From positions 124,001 to 188,000 of the forward strand of contig CAKOVU010000001.1 in the NCBI GenBank assembly GCA_934122115.1: DNA of 64,000 nt, given 5' to 3'. The position numbers and the translations under genes were made by a program. Under the pieces are notes generated by a model that was not told the DNA's origin, made no database searches, and saw nothing but the letters and a program-made list of their open reading frames with translations. Below, in pieces: positions 1 through 8,497 of this stretch. How positions within the stretch are numbered: position 1 is the first letter of the stretch; each line of letters begins with the position of its first letter. This DNA comes from UMGS1901 sp934122115 (lineage in GTDB: Bacteria > Bacillota > Clostridia > TANB77 > CAG-508).

Positions 1-1
1 T

Positions 2-271
2 ATATCTGATAGTGTATTTAGACAAATAGCAGAAAATGTAGCAAACAGAATGCCTGAAATATATAGTGTTACAAGAACCAGAGTAGAAAACTATGGCGAT
101 GGAATATCTATATATATGGAGGCTGTGCTAAATTATGGAAATAACATAATAAAAACTTTAAAAACTTTTAGAGAGAAAACAAAAAAAGAAATAGAAAAAC
201 AAACAGCGATGAATGTTGTAAAAATAGATTTAGTGGCAAAAGGAATACATTTTAATTCTTTAAAAAGCTAA
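2..271 (+). CDS. Asp23/Gls24 family protein, 5' end outside window
   Basis: The open frame runs in from the left edge, so the gene is cut by the window. The first ATG, at 50, is probably internal because in-frame codons before it read as the normal family start of this domain (ISDSVFRQIAENVAN). The visible residues fit the Asp23/Gls24 (DUF322) pattern: a short helix, then the alternating strand GDGISIYMEAVLNYG, an amphipathic helix and a final strand ending LVAKGIHF. Members are small cell-envelope stress or membrane-associated proteins in Bacillota. It lies 18 bp before the cytidylate kinase fusion and is probably co-transcribed. The role here is not shown by sequence. Confidence 0.75.
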   Translation: MSDSVFRQIAENVANRMPEIYSVTRTRVENYGDGISIYMEAVLNYGNNIIKTLKTFREKTKKEIEKQTAMNVVKIDLVAKGIHFNSLKS

Positions 272-289
272 AACAAGGGAGGAAAAATT

Positions 290-1600
290 ATGTCTTTTAT
301 AGTAGGAATTGATGGACCATCAGGAACAGGTAAAGGAACTGTAACTAAGAGACTATCAAAAAAATATAATCTTTTAAATATAGATACAGGAGCAACTTAT
401 AGATGTGTAACTTTAGAAATGCTAAGAAAAAATATACCGTTAAACGATGAAGAAAAAATTGCTAAGATGCTTCAAAAAATTAATATAGAAATGAAAAATA
501 TAGATGAAAATTTACACATTTTCTTGGATGGAGAAGATGTGTCAGAAGAGATAAGAGGAAAAGAAGTATCACAAAATGTTTCGCAAGTATCTAGCATAAA
601 ACAAATAAGGTTAGAAATGGCAAAGCTTCAAAGAAAAATGGCTCAAGGGCAAGATACTATAATGGAAGGCAGAGATATTTGTACAGTAGTATTTCCTACA
701 GCAGATATTAAGATATATTTAGATGCTAATGATGAAGAAAGAGCTAGAAGAAGATATAAACAAAACCAAGAAAAAGGCATAGACATGTCTTATGAAGAAG
801 TTTTAGAAAACATTAGAAAAAGAGATAAAATAGATAAAGAAAAGGAATATGGGGCTTTAAAAGTGGCTCCTGGAGCTCATGTGATAGATTCTACTAATAT
901 GAGCATTAAGCAAGTAGAAAAAGAAATTTCTAAGCTAATAGACAAAAAATTAAAAGATAAGAAAAAAGAAGCTAAGATTTATAGAATTAGACCAGAAACT
1001 CCATGGAAAAAGTTTGCAAGAGCAGTAGTAAAGGGAATATTGTATGGATTCTATAAAATTGTGTTTAGAATAGAAAAAATTAATGAAGAGAATCTACCTT
1101 TGGATGAGCCAACAATTGTGTGTGCTAATCATTTGAATATATGGGATGCTGTTGGACTTGTTGTAAGTAGTAAAAGAAGGATAATATTTATAGCAAAAGA
1201 AGATTTATTCAATAACGCTTTTTTGAGCTGGATAGGCCATTTATTTGATGTTATTCCTATAAAAAGAGGAATGAGAGATATGGAAGCTATGAAGAGATGT
1301 ATAAAATGTTTGAAAAATGGGCAAACAATAGGATTGTTCCCAGAAGGTACTAGAAGAGGCCTTGAGAAGGGTGCAAAGGTACAAAATGGTGCCGCATACA
1401 TGGCATTAAAAACAGGAGTAAGGGTAGTTCCAGTAGGAATAAGTGGAAGCTTTAAACCTTTTTCAAAGGTTTATTTGAATTATGGAAAGCCACTGGATTT
1501 TTCACAAAATAAAGATAAAATTCCAGAAAAGGAACAGCTAAATGAGGCTACGAAACAGATTATGGATAATATAATTATGTTGACAAACATTGGAAAATAA
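290..1600 (+). CDS. cmk: Cytidylate kinase fused to PlsC-type acyltransferase
   Basis: Residues 1-220 are a cytidylate kinase: P-loop GPSGTGKGT at about 9-17, the TGATYR motif, and the GRDICTVVFP segment. It phosphorylates CMP/dCMP. Residues about 240-436 form a separate 1-acylglycerol-3-phosphate acyltransferase domain with NHLNIWD (the HX4D catalytic box) and FPEGTRRG. The linker is Lys-rich. At 436 residues it equals one kinase plus one short PlsC. A good Shine-Dalgarno (GGGAGG) precedes the ATG. The fusion joins nucleotide supply for CDP-lipids with phosphatidate synthesis. The two domains are certain; whether both are active is inferred from intact motifs. Confidence 0.93.
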   Translation: MSFIVGIDGPSGTGKGTVTKRLSKKYNLLNIDTGATYRCVTLEMLRKNIPLNDEEKIAKMLQKINIEMKNIDENLHIFLDGEDVSEEIRGKEVSQNVSQVSSIKQIRLEMAKLQRKMAQGQDTIMEGRDICTVVFPTADIKIYLDANDEERARRRYKQNQEKGIDMSYEEVLENIRKRDKIDKEKEYGALKVAPGAHVIDSTNMSIKQVEKEISKLIDKKLKDKKKEAKIYRIRPETPWKKFARAVVKGILYGFYKIVFRIEKINEENLPLDEPTIVCANHLNIWDAVGLVVSSKRRIIFIAKEDLFNNAFLSWIGHLFDVIPIKRGMRDMEAMKRCIKCLKNGQTIGLFPEGTRRGLEKGAKVQNGAAYMALKTGVRVVPVGISGSFKPFSKVYLNYGKPLDFSQNKDKIPEKEQLNEATKQIMDNIIMLTNIGK

Positions 1601-1622
1601 TGTATAATAAAAACGTTGAAAT

Positions 1623-1650
1623 CTGGCTACTATTAAATAAAAGCAGCCAG
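1623..1650 (+). other. Small inverted repeat between cmk fusion and S1 gene
   Basis: CTGGCT and AGCCAG are separated by 16 bases. No T-run follows, so it does not look like an intrinsic terminator. It may be a leader hairpin of the S1-domain gene that starts 30 bases later. Weak evidence. Confidence 0.3.
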
Positions 1651-1680
1651 AAAAAATAAACTTTGAAATGAAGGGTATAT

Positions 1681-2775
1681 ATGGAAAATTACGAAGAAAA
1701 TGTGACTTTTGAAGATATATTAAATCAATCTTTTAAGAAGATAAAAGTTGGGTCAACTATAACGGGAACAATAATAAATATAAATAATAATGGCGAAATT
1801 TTTGTAGACATTGGGTATAAAGCAGACGGGATAATCCCTAAAAAGGAATATTCAAATGATGTAAATGCAAATCCAATGGAAAATTTTAAGCCTGGAGATA
1901 AGATAAAAGCAAATATTATAAAATTAAATGATGGACAAGGTAATGTTTTAATGTCTTACAAAAAAGCAATATTAAAAGACGTAAAAACAGAATTTGAGCA
2001 AAAAGTAAATAACAATGAAATATTTGAAGAAATAGTAGATAAGGTAACAGATAAGGGATTAATAATAAACTATAAAGGTTTGATAAGAGTATTTATTCCC
2101 TTATCATTGTCAGATATAGGAAGAGACGAAAATCCAAACGATATAAAAGGCAAAAAAGTAAGATTTAAAATAATAGAAAATGCAAATAGAAAAGTTATTG
2201 GATCTATCAAAGATGTATTAGAAGCAGAGAAAAAAGAAAAAGCAGATAAATTCTGGAATGAAATAGAAGTAGATAAAAAATATAAGGGAATAGTTACAAG
2301 CTTAAGTGATTATGGAGCATTTGTTGATATTGGAGGATTCCAAGGACTATTACATATTTCAGAAATAACATGGGGAAGAAATGAAAACCCAAGAGATATA
2401 TTAGAAGTTGGGCAAGAAATAGATGTAAGAATAAAAGAAGTAGATAAGGAAAATAGAAGATTTAAATTATCATACGAAAAGAAAGGTCCTAACCCATGGA
2501 AAAAAGTGGAAGAGAAATACAAGGTTGGAGATGTAGTAAAAGTAAAAATCTCTAAATTGATGCCTTTTGGAGCTTTTGCTGAAATAGAAAAAGGTGTAGA
2601 GGGATTAATTCATATATCACAAATATGTGAAAGAAAAATTTCAAAGCCTGAAGAAGAGCTAAGAGTAGGACAAAAAGTAAATGCTAAAATAATAGACGTA
2701 GATACAGAGCATCAAAAAATAGAATTATCTGTAAGAGAATTAGAGGGCACTACCCAAGAATATAAAGAAGACTAA
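1681..2775 (+). CDS. S1 RNA-binding domain protein (ribosomal protein S1-like)
   Basis: The 364 residues hold four S1/OB-fold repeats, at about 20-90, 105-180, 195-265 and 278-350. The last two carry the classic G-x-V-x3-x3-GAFV/A-(D/E)IG-GLxHISEI pattern (GIVTSLSDYGAFVDIGG; GLIHISQI). It is the short Bacillota form of S1, which binds single-stranded RNA and may assist translation initiation. The gene follows the cmk fusion; cmk next to an S1 gene is common in Clostridia. The Shine-Dalgarno is weak (AAGGG). It ends 16 bp before typA, suggesting one transcript. Confidence 0.9.
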   Translation: MENYEENVTFEDILNQSFKKIKVGSTITGTIININNNGEIFVDIGYKADGIIPKKEYSNDVNANPMENFKPGDKIKANIIKLNDGQGNVLMSYKKAILKDVKTEFEQKVNNNEIFEEIVDKVTDKGLIINYKGLIRVFIPLSLSDIGRDENPNDIKGKKVRFKIIENANRKVIGSIKDVLEAEKKEKADKFWNEIEVDKKYKGIVTSLSDYGAFVDIGGFQGLLHISEITWGRNENPRDILEVGQEIDVRIKEVDKENRRFKLSYEKKGPNPWKKVEEKYKVGDVVKVKISKLMPFGAFAEIEKGVEGLIHISQICERKISKPEEELRVGQKVNAKIIDVDTEHQKIELSVRELEGTTQEYKED

Positions 2776-2791
2776 GAGGGGAAGATATAAA

Positions 2792-4600
2792 ATGAATAAT
2801 AAGAATATAAGAAATATAGCAATAATAGCACACGTTGACCATGGAAAAACTACATTAGTAGATTGTTTGTTAAAACAAAGCCATGTATTTAGAGAAAATG
2901 AACAAGTAGCAGAAAGAGTAATGGATTCTGGAGATATTGAAAAGGAAAGAGGAATTACAATTCTTTCTAAAAATACATCAGTAATGTATAATAATGTTAA
3001 AATTAATATAGTAGATACTCCTGGACATGCTGATTTCGGTGGAGAAGTTGAGCGTGTTTTAAAAACTGTTGATGGTGTTTTATTATTGGTTGATGCTTTT
3101 GAAGGTCCAATGCCTCAAACAAGAGAAGTTTTAAAGAAAGCATTAGCACTTAATTTAAAGCCAATAGTAGTAATAAATAAAATAGACAGACCAGGTGCAG
3201 AGCCAGAGAAAGTATTGGATAAAGTAATAGAATTATTTATAGAATTAGATGCTACAGATGAACAATTAGATTTCCCTGTAATTTATGCATCTGCTAAAAA
3301 TGGAATAGCAAAAATGAATTTGTCAGATGAATCTGATAATGTAACATGTATATTTGATACAATAATAGATAAAATCGAGCCACCAGCATGTGATATGGAT
3401 GGGACAATGCAAATGTTAGTATCAAACATAGATTATGATGACTACTTAGGAAGAATTGCAGTAGGTAGAGTTGAACGTGGTAAGATAAAAAATGGAATGC
3501 CAGTTTCAATTTGTAAACAAGATAAAAATGCACAAGGTAAAATTGCTAAATTATTCACATACATGGGACTAAAGAGAGTTGAAGTAGAAGAAGTTGATGC
3601 AGGTGATATAGTTGCTATATCAGGTATTCCAGATATAAGCATTGGTGATACAATTTGTGATTTAGCAAACCCAGAAAAAATACCATTTGTAAATATAGAT
3701 GAACCAACAGTATCTATGACATTTAGTGTAAATAATGGACCTTTTGCAGGTAAAGAAGGAGAATTTATTACATCAAGACATATTAGAGATAGATTATTCA
3801 AAGAACTAGAGAGAAATGTAAGTTTACGTGTTAAAGAAACAGCTTCTCCAGATAGTTTTGAAGTTTGTGGACGTGGAGAATTACATTTATCTATATTAAT
3901 AGAAGAGATGAGAAGAGAAGGATATGAACTTTTAGTATCTCGTCCAAAGGTTATTTACAAAGAAATCGATGGCGTAAAATGTGAGCCAATAGAAGATTTA
4001 GTTGTAAATGTACCAGATGATGCAATTGGAACAGTTATAGAAAAATTAGGAAGACGTAAAGCTGAAATGAAGAATATGGAACCAGCAGAAGCAGGTCATA
4101 CAAAAATTGAATTCAAGATTCCAGCACGTGGACTAATTGGTTACAGAACAGAATTTTTAACAGATACAAAAGGAACTGGAACAATGAACTCGATATTTGA
4201 TTGCTATGAACCATATAAAGGAGATATCCAAGCGAGAACAAGAGGAGTTTTGGTTGCATTTGAGCAAGGAACATCAATTACTTATGGGCTATACAATGCA
4301 CAATTAAGAGGAGAATTATTTATAGGTCCTGGTGTAGACGTATATGAAGGAATGATAGTTGGCGTAAACTCTAGAAACGAAGATATTTCTATAAACGTTT
4401 GTAAAGAAAAACACCTTACAAACACAAGAGCTTCAGGATCTGATGATGCATTAAGATTAGTTCCACCAATTCAATTATCACTAGAAAAAGCTATTGAATT
4501 TATAGCCGAGGACGAACTTGTTGAAGTAACACCAAAAAATATAAGATTAAGAAAAATTATATTAAACAATAAAGATAGAGAAAAAGCAGCAAGAAAATAA
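2792..4600 (+). CDS. typA: Ribosome-associated GTPase TypA/BipA
   Basis: A translational GTPase of 602 residues, the usual length. G1 is AHVDHGKTT (about 12-20), switch I holds ERGITI, G3 is DTPGHADFGGEVERVL, and G4 is NKIDRPGA. Domains II, III and V and the BipA-specific C-terminal domain follow (GRGELHLSILIEEMRREGYE; RARGLIGYRTEFLTDTKGTG). BipA binds the 70S ribosome and helps 50S assembly, mostly under stress or cold. GAGGGGAAG provides the ribosome-binding site. A structured 3' region follows the stop codon. Confidence 0.97.
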   Translation: MNNKNIRNIAIIAHVDHGKTTLVDCLLKQSHVFRENEQVAERVMDSGDIEKERGITILSKNTSVMYNNVKINIVDTPGHADFGGEVERVLKTVDGVLLLVDAFEGPMPQTREVLKKALALNLKPIVVINKIDRPGAEPEKVLDKVIELFIELDATDEQLDFPVIYASAKNGIAKMNLSDESDNVTCIFDTIIDKIEPPACDMDGTMQMLVSNIDYDDYLGRIAVGRVERGKIKNGMPVSICKQDKNAQGKIAKLFTYMGLKRVEVEEVDAGDIVAISGIPDISIGDTICDLANPEKIPFVNIDEPTVSMTFSVNNGPFAGKEGEFITSRHIRDRLFKELERNVSLRVKETASPDSFEVCGRGELHLSILIEEMRREGYELLVSRPKVIYKEIDGVKCEPIEDLVVNVPDDAIGTVIEKLGRRKAEMKNMEPAEAGHTKIEFKIPARGLIGYRTEFLTDTKGTGTMNSIFDCYEPYKGDIQARTRGVLVAFEQGTSITYGLYNAQLRGELFIGPGVDVYEGMIVGVNSRNEDISINVCKEKHLTNTRASGSDDALRLVPPIQLSLEKAIEFIAEDELVEVTPKNIRLRKIILNNKDREKAARK

Positions 4601-4606
4601 GATAAA

Positions 4607-4706
4607 CAAAATTCAATTTCTAAAATTTTGGTACGGTGCTCTTGGTCGGAGTCCATTTGGACTCCTCAAAAGGCGAGCTTGACCTTATTTTCAAAATTGA
4701 ATTTTG
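4607..4706 (+). other. Structured palindromic element in the typA 3' region
   Basis: A 13-bp outer stem pairs CAAAATTCAATTT (4607-4619) with AAATTGAATTTTG (4694-4706). Inside is a perfect 7-bp hairpin, GGAGTCC-ATTT-GGACTCC (4648-4665), and a possible GCTC/GAGC stem around it. The interior is visibly richer in G and C than its surroundings. No clear T-run follows, so it is not a simple terminator. It could be a 3'-UTR RNA or a small palindromic repeat. I do not recognise the family. Confidence 0.45.
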
Positions 4707-4772
4707 ATTTGTGTTATATATAGAAGAGGAGAAAGATGTCGAAGGATTTTTTTTTAAAATAGTAAAATATTA

Positions 4773-4800
4773 TTGCAAAAAAATTAAAATGTAGTATAAT
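4773..4800 (+). promoter_or_regulatory. SigmaA-type promoter of an intergenic small RNA
   Basis: TTGCAA (4773-4778) and a perfect TATAAT (4795-4800) are separated by 16 bases. No open reading frame starts within the next 100 bases, and an intrinsic terminator follows, so it probably drives the small RNA. Confidence 0.65.
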
Positions 4801-4806
4801 ATTATT

Positions 4807-4905
4807 GTAACAGGCACGAAACATAAAGTTACACTGAATCAGGGGAAACAACCACCGCAATGAAAATTGCAAAAAAAACAGGCATCTCGCGAATGCCTGT
4901 TTTTC
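4807..4905 (+). ncRNA. Candidate small RNA or terminated leader, about 100 nt
   Basis: The stretch lies between a sigmaA-type promoter and an intrinsic terminator and holds no plausible ORF. It contains a GCAAT-GAAA-ATTGC hairpin with a GNRA tetraloop (4857-4870) and a G-rich/C-rich pair (AGGGGAAACAACCACC). AACAGGCA near the 5' end (about 4810) is repeated in the terminator 5' arm, so the terminator 3' arm could pair with either. That is the layout of a switch or of a closed-stem RNA. It does not match the SRP RNA, T-box, 6S or riboswitch consensus sequences I could compare by eye. The nearest gene (trmR) starts 200 nt later. Confidence 0.5.
4878..4905 (+). terminator. Intrinsic terminator of the small RNA
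   Basis: ACAGGCAT and ATGCCTGT form an 8-bp stem with a 7-base loop, followed by TTTTC. Confidence 0.8.
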
Positions 4906-5106
4906 TATTACTGAAATAAATCAATAATAGATTTTAGCACTTTCCCTTGGGGACATGCCCACATGGATATTATATAATAACAATAATGCGAAATTTGTAA
5001 AATATAGAAAGTTACATAAAAATTTAACTTTTATAGATTGATAAGAGGAGATTTTGATGTTATAATTAGTAATAGTTTAAAAATAAAAGAGAAGGACTAA
5101 AATTAA

Positions 5107-5694
5107 ATGAACAAGGAAGAATTATTAAAAATAAAAGCAAATGCACTTGAGAGACACATTCCAATTATAATGGATGATACATTAGAAGTAATCGCAAAAA
5201 TCTTGAATGAAAGGAAACCAGAAAAGATACTTGAAATAGGTACAGCAGTAGGATATTCAGCAATGTGCTTTTCTGAATATTTAAATGATAATGGAAAGAT
5301 AGATACAATTGAAAGAGATGAAGAAAGAATTGCAGAAGCTAAAGAAAATATTAAAAAGGTCGGAGTTGAAGAAAAAATAAATATTTATGAGGGAGATGCG
5401 GTAGAGATTCTTCCGACTATGAACGACAAGTATGATGTTGTATTTATTGATGCGGCTAAAGGTAAATATCCATTTTTTTTAGAACAAGCGTTAAGAATGT
5501 TAAAAGATGATGGAATAATTTTTGCAGATAATATTTTGTATAAAGGTTATGTAATGAGTAATTACAATAAACACAAACAACGTACGGCAGTAACACATTT
5601 AAGGCAGTACATAAAAGAAACAACTGAGAATCCAGAACTAGAAACAGAGATATTAGAAGTAGGAGATGGCTTGGCAATTTCAAGGAAAAAATAA
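5107..5694 (+). CDS. trmR: Class I SAM O-methyltransferase, TrmR-like
   Basis: A 195-residue Rossmann methyltransferase of the O-methyltransferase 3 family. The SAM-binding loop is EIGTAVGYSAMCFSEYL (about 42-58); later motifs are IDTIERDEER and DVVFIDAAKGKYPFFLEQAL, with FADNILYKG as the metal-site strand. In Bacillus subtilis the homologue TrmR (YrrM) methylates 5-hydroxyuridine at tRNA position 34 and lies next to the U32 proteins TrhP1/TrhP2. Here a U32 gene also lies just downstream, separated by a toxin-antitoxin pair. That context makes TrmR the best guess; a generic catechol-type methyltransferase is the alternative. Confidence 0.8.
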   Translation: MNKEELLKIKANALERHIPIIMDDTLEVIAKILNERKPEKILEIGTAVGYSAMCFSEYLNDNGKIDTIERDEERIAEAKENIKKVGVEEKINIYEGDAVEILPTMNDKYDVVFIDAAKGKYPFFLEQALRMLKDDGIIFADNILYKGYVMSNYNKHKQRTAVTHLRQYIKETTENPELETEILEVGDGLAISRKK

Positions 5695-5761
5695 GCATAA
5701 AACCATTGAAAATGGGATAAAATTATGATAAAATAATGATACTGAATTAAGGAGGTATACT

Positions 5762-6055
5762 ATGATAAATATAAGGCCAGTTTCTGACTTGAGAAATAAA
5801 TATCCAGAGATAGAAGAATTAGTATTGAAAGAAGATGAAGCTGTATATTTAACTAAAAATGGATATGGTTCTATGGTGGTAATGAGCTTAGAAAAATATT
5901 CTGAGCTTATGAGTGAAGTTGAATATACAAAATATATAGAAAAGTCATTGGATGAAGCTGATGAAGAAGCAAGAAACGAAAATGCTAAATATTACACTCA
6001 AGAGGAATTTATTTCAAAAATGAGGGAGATAATAGATGGGACAAAAGAAGTATAA
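5762..6055 (+). CDS. Phd/YefM family antitoxin
   Basis: A 97-residue protein with the Phd/YefM N-terminal DNA-binding fold: INIRPVSDLRNKYPEIEELV, then EAVYLTKNGYGSMVVMSLEKY. The acidic C-terminal half (DEADEEARNENAKYY) is typical of the toxin-neutralising tail. A strong AAGGAGG precedes the ATG. The stop overlaps the toxin start by 20 bp, the normal translationally coupled layout. Antitoxins of this family usually autoregulate with the toxin. No clear operator palindrome was found. Confidence 0.9.
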   Translation: MINIRPVSDLRNKYPEIEELVLKEDEAVYLTKNGYGSMVVMSLEKYSELMSEVEYTKYIEKSLDEADEEARNENAKYYTQEEFISKMREIIDGTKEV

Positions 6056-6362
6056 AATAAGGTTTGCTGAAATTGCTAAAAGAGATATGGAACAAATAGT
6101 TACGTATATTACTTATAACCTGGCAAGTCCCCGAATAGCAGAAAATATACTTTTAGAAATAAATGAAGCAATTAAAAAGAGAGCAGAGAATCCAGAAATT
6201 TATGCCAGATATTATTCAATTAAAGATAGAGAAAATGTATATTATAAAATATATGTAAAAAATTATGTGATATTCTATATAATTCTAGATGATGATATTA
6301 TAGAAATAAGAAGGATATTAAATAAAAGACAAAATATTATAGTAAATGATGTGTTAAATTAG
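6036..6362 (+). CDS. RelE/ParE superfamily toxin
   Basis: 108 residues with the RelE/ParE fold: KYKIRFAEIAKRDMEQIVTYI at the start, then NILLEINEAIKKRAENPEIYARYYSI, a central YYKIYVKNYVIFYIILDDDIIEIRRILNKRQ strand block. It begins inside the antitoxin reading frame. ParE members poison DNA gyrase and RelE members cleave mRNA on the ribosome. The R-R-I-L-N-K-R-Q end fits the superfamily but does not separate the two activities. The pair sits between trmR and a U32 gene that are normally adjacent, suggesting insertion. Confidence 0.88.
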   Translation: MGQKKYKIRFAEIAKRDMEQIVTYITYNLASPRIAENILLEINEAIKKRAENPEIYARYYSIKDRENVYYKIYVKNYVIFYIILDDDIIEIRRILNKRQNIIVNDVLN

Positions 6363-6375
6363 AGAGGAATAAAAA

Positions 6376-7617
6376 ATGAAAAAACCAGAATTATTAGCCC
6401 CAGCAGGCTCTTTTGAAAAAGCAAAAATTGCGTTTATGTATGGAGCAGACGCAGTTTATTGTGGAACAGCATCGCTATCGTTAAGAAGCAGAGCAGAAGT
6501 AGACGATAATGATTTAGAAAAGACAATAAAATATGCGCATTCAATAGGCAAAAAAGTGTATGCAGCTATAAATATATATGCTTGGGACAGCAATTATGAA
6601 GAAATAGAAAAACAAGTAAAAATGCTTGCTGAAGTACATGTTGATGCAATTATTGCTTCTGATGGAGGAGTAATACAAAAAATAAAAGAAATTGCTCCCA
6701 ATATAGAAATACATGTAAGTACACAAGCAAATGTTGTAAGTTATCATGCTGCAAAGTTTTGGTATGATAATGGAGCAAGTAGAGTAATACTTGGAAGAGA
6801 AACAAGTAAAGACCAAATAAAAGAAATAATGGAGAACAAACCAGAAAACTTGGAAGTTGAGATGTTTATACATGGAGCTTTATGCTGGGCGTATTCAGGA
6901 AGATGTTTCTTAAGCGAATATCTATCTTGCAGGTCTGCAAATTTAGGAGATTGCTCACAAAGCTGCAGATGGGCGTATAATATGTATTTAGAAGAAAAAA
7001 ATAAGCCAGGAAATTTAATGCCTGTAGAAACAGATGAAAATGGTACATACATATTATCTTCAAAAGATTTGTGCTTAATAAAGGAAATTCCACAAATAGT
7101 TGAAATGGGAGTTGATAGCTTAAAGATAGAGGGAAGATTAAAAACTGAATACTATCTAGCAAGCGTAGTAAACGTATACAGAAATGCAATAGATGATTAT
7201 ATTGCAAATCCAAATGGATATGATTACACAAAGTATCTAAAAGAACTAGAAAAAGTAAAAACCAGAGGGCTTACGACTTTCTATTTTAATGATAGAAATA
7301 ATAAAGATTTTCAAGAATATGAAGGAAAACAATATAATCCAAATTATGAATTTGGAGGAAAAGTATTAGAAGATTATAAAAAGGGTGAAGTAGCGGTAAT
7401 AGAAATAAAAAATAAGCTAACTGTTGGCGATGAATTAGAAGTGCTTATTCCAAATGAAATAGAAGCACCAAAATTTAAGATAGAAAAATTGTATGATACA
7501 GATACAGATGAGGAAATACAAACAGTAAATCCTGGAAAAGCTGGACAAACAGTAAAAATGGAAATACCGTTTGATTTAAAGAAAGGTTGGATTTTACGTA
7601 GGAAAAAGTCTAACTAA
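6376..7617 (+). CDS. Peptidase U32 family protein, TrhP-like tRNA hydroxylation factor
   Basis: 413 residues starting KKPELLAPAGSFEKAKIAFMYGADAVYCG, the U32 TIM-barrel start. The signature block HGALCWAYSGRCFLSEYLS plus CRSANLGDCSQSCRW gives the four cysteines expected to hold an iron-sulfur cluster. The C-terminal beta-barrel (GDELEVLIPNE, to the end) is the RlhA/TrhP accessory domain. TrhP proteins make 5-hydroxyuridine in tRNA with prephenate; TrmR then methylates it. Only one U32 gene is present here, whereas B. subtilis has two. It is convergent with the DUF368 gene, with 2 bp between stops. Confidence 0.85.
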   Translation: MKKPELLAPAGSFEKAKIAFMYGADAVYCGTASLSLRSRAEVDDNDLEKTIKYAHSIGKKVYAAINIYAWDSNYEEIEKQVKMLAEVHVDAIIASDGGVIQKIKEIAPNIEIHVSTQANVVSYHAAKFWYDNGASRVILGRETSKDQIKEIMENKPENLEVEMFIHGALCWAYSGRCFLSEYLSCRSANLGDCSQSCRWAYNMYLEEKNKPGNLMPVETDENGTYILSSKDLCLIKEIPQIVEMGVDSLKIEGRLKTEYYLASVVNVYRNAIDDYIANPNGYDYTKYLKELEKVKTRGLTTFYFNDRNNKDFQEYEGKQYNPNYEFGGKVLEDYKKGEVAVIEIKNKLTVGDELEVLIPNEIEAPKFKIEKLYDTDTDEEIQTVNPGKAGQTVKMEIPFDLKKGWILRRKKSN

Positions 7618-7619
7618 AG

Positions 7620-8420
7620 TTATTCTTTACAAGATAATTTGTAAGATAGAATTGCACAAATAAAGCAAATTATCAGAGAAACTAGCCCAGTAAGAGAAAA
7701 AGAAAATCCAGGTAATAGTACAAAAATAGAACCTAAAGAAAATCCTATAATAGCACAAAATGTGGAATTATGGTGCCTTTCTAATAGATAATTAATGCCT
7801 TTTAGCCATATAATAGAGCCTAGAATTATGCCAATGCCAATAGGAATAAGAATAGCAATATTTAATGTGGCTATTGCAGTAATATATGTAGAATAAGCGC
7901 CTAAACACATAAGTAAAACAGTATTACTTATACCAGGAACAATAATTCCAATAGACATTATAAAACCAGAAAAAATTAGATATGGAAGATTAAAACTTAT
8001 GAAATTAGAATTCATTTCTAATTTTTTCTCAACAATTATAAGTATAATTCCTATAGCAAAAGATAAAAGCATGGGGATTATATTTTTTATATGAATACAT
8101 TTGTTTTTAAATACTTTCTTAAATAAAGCAGGAGTAGTACCGAGTATGAGACCAATAAAAGCAAAACGTGATTGAAAATTATAAAAAGTAAAGAAAAACT
8201 TTATAACATTTCCAAATAAAACAATACCTGCCAAAGCACCTAGAAATATAGGAAATAGGAAAAGAAAATTAGATTTTATATCTTTAAAAAAATTTATAAT
8301 ACTATTTACTAGTTTCTCATAAATTCCAAATATAACGCAAAAAACACCACTGCTAATACCAGGAGTTATTGCGCCAAAACCTATTAAAATACCAATACAA
8401 AAATTAATAAAAAAATTCAT
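7620..8420 (-). CDS. DUF368 membrane protein, PopT-like polyprenyl-phosphate translocase
   Basis: About eight hydrophobic segments and two copies of the DUF368 signature: GFGAITPGISSGVFCVIFGIYEK near the start and IGIIVPGISNTVLLMCLGAY in the second half. These inverted repeats are the family hallmark. Recent work places DUF368 (PopT) proteins as undecaprenyl-phosphate flippases that recycle the cell-wall lipid carrier. I chose the ATG at 8420 because a TTGAGG site lies 9 bases upstream; a TTG at 8435 would add five residues. The gene is divergent from the GH3 gene, also linked to wall recycling. Confidence 0.85.
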   Translation of the reverse strand: MNFFINFCIGILIGFGAITPGISSGVFCVIFGIYEKLVNSIINFFKDIKSNFLFLFPIFLGALAGIVLFGNVIKFFFTFYNFQSRFAFIGLILGTTPALFKKVFKNKCIHIKNIIPMLLSFAIGIILIIVEKKLEMNSNFISFNLPYLIFSGFIMSIGIIVPGISNTVLLMCLGAYSTYITAIATLNIAILIPIGIGIILGSIIWLKGINYLLERHHNSTFCAIIGFSLGSIFVLLPGFSFSLTGLVSLIICFICAILSYKLSCKE

Positions 8421-8497
8421 ATAAATTTGCCTCAATATACAATATTGTTAGATACAAAATAATATGATAAAATTAGAGAAATTAAGGAGGAAAAAGT

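Noticed and set aside
3442..3801. Antisense reading frame of 119 codons inside typA, and many similar ones under other genes
   Set aside because: They mirror the codon structure of the real gene, lack ribosome-binding sites, and have no recognisable domains.
4807..4905. SRP RNA, 6S RNA or c-di-GMP riboswitch
   Set aside because: The GGAAGGAAGCAGC core of SRP RNA, the long rod shape of 6S and the conserved c-di-GMP motif blocks are all absent.
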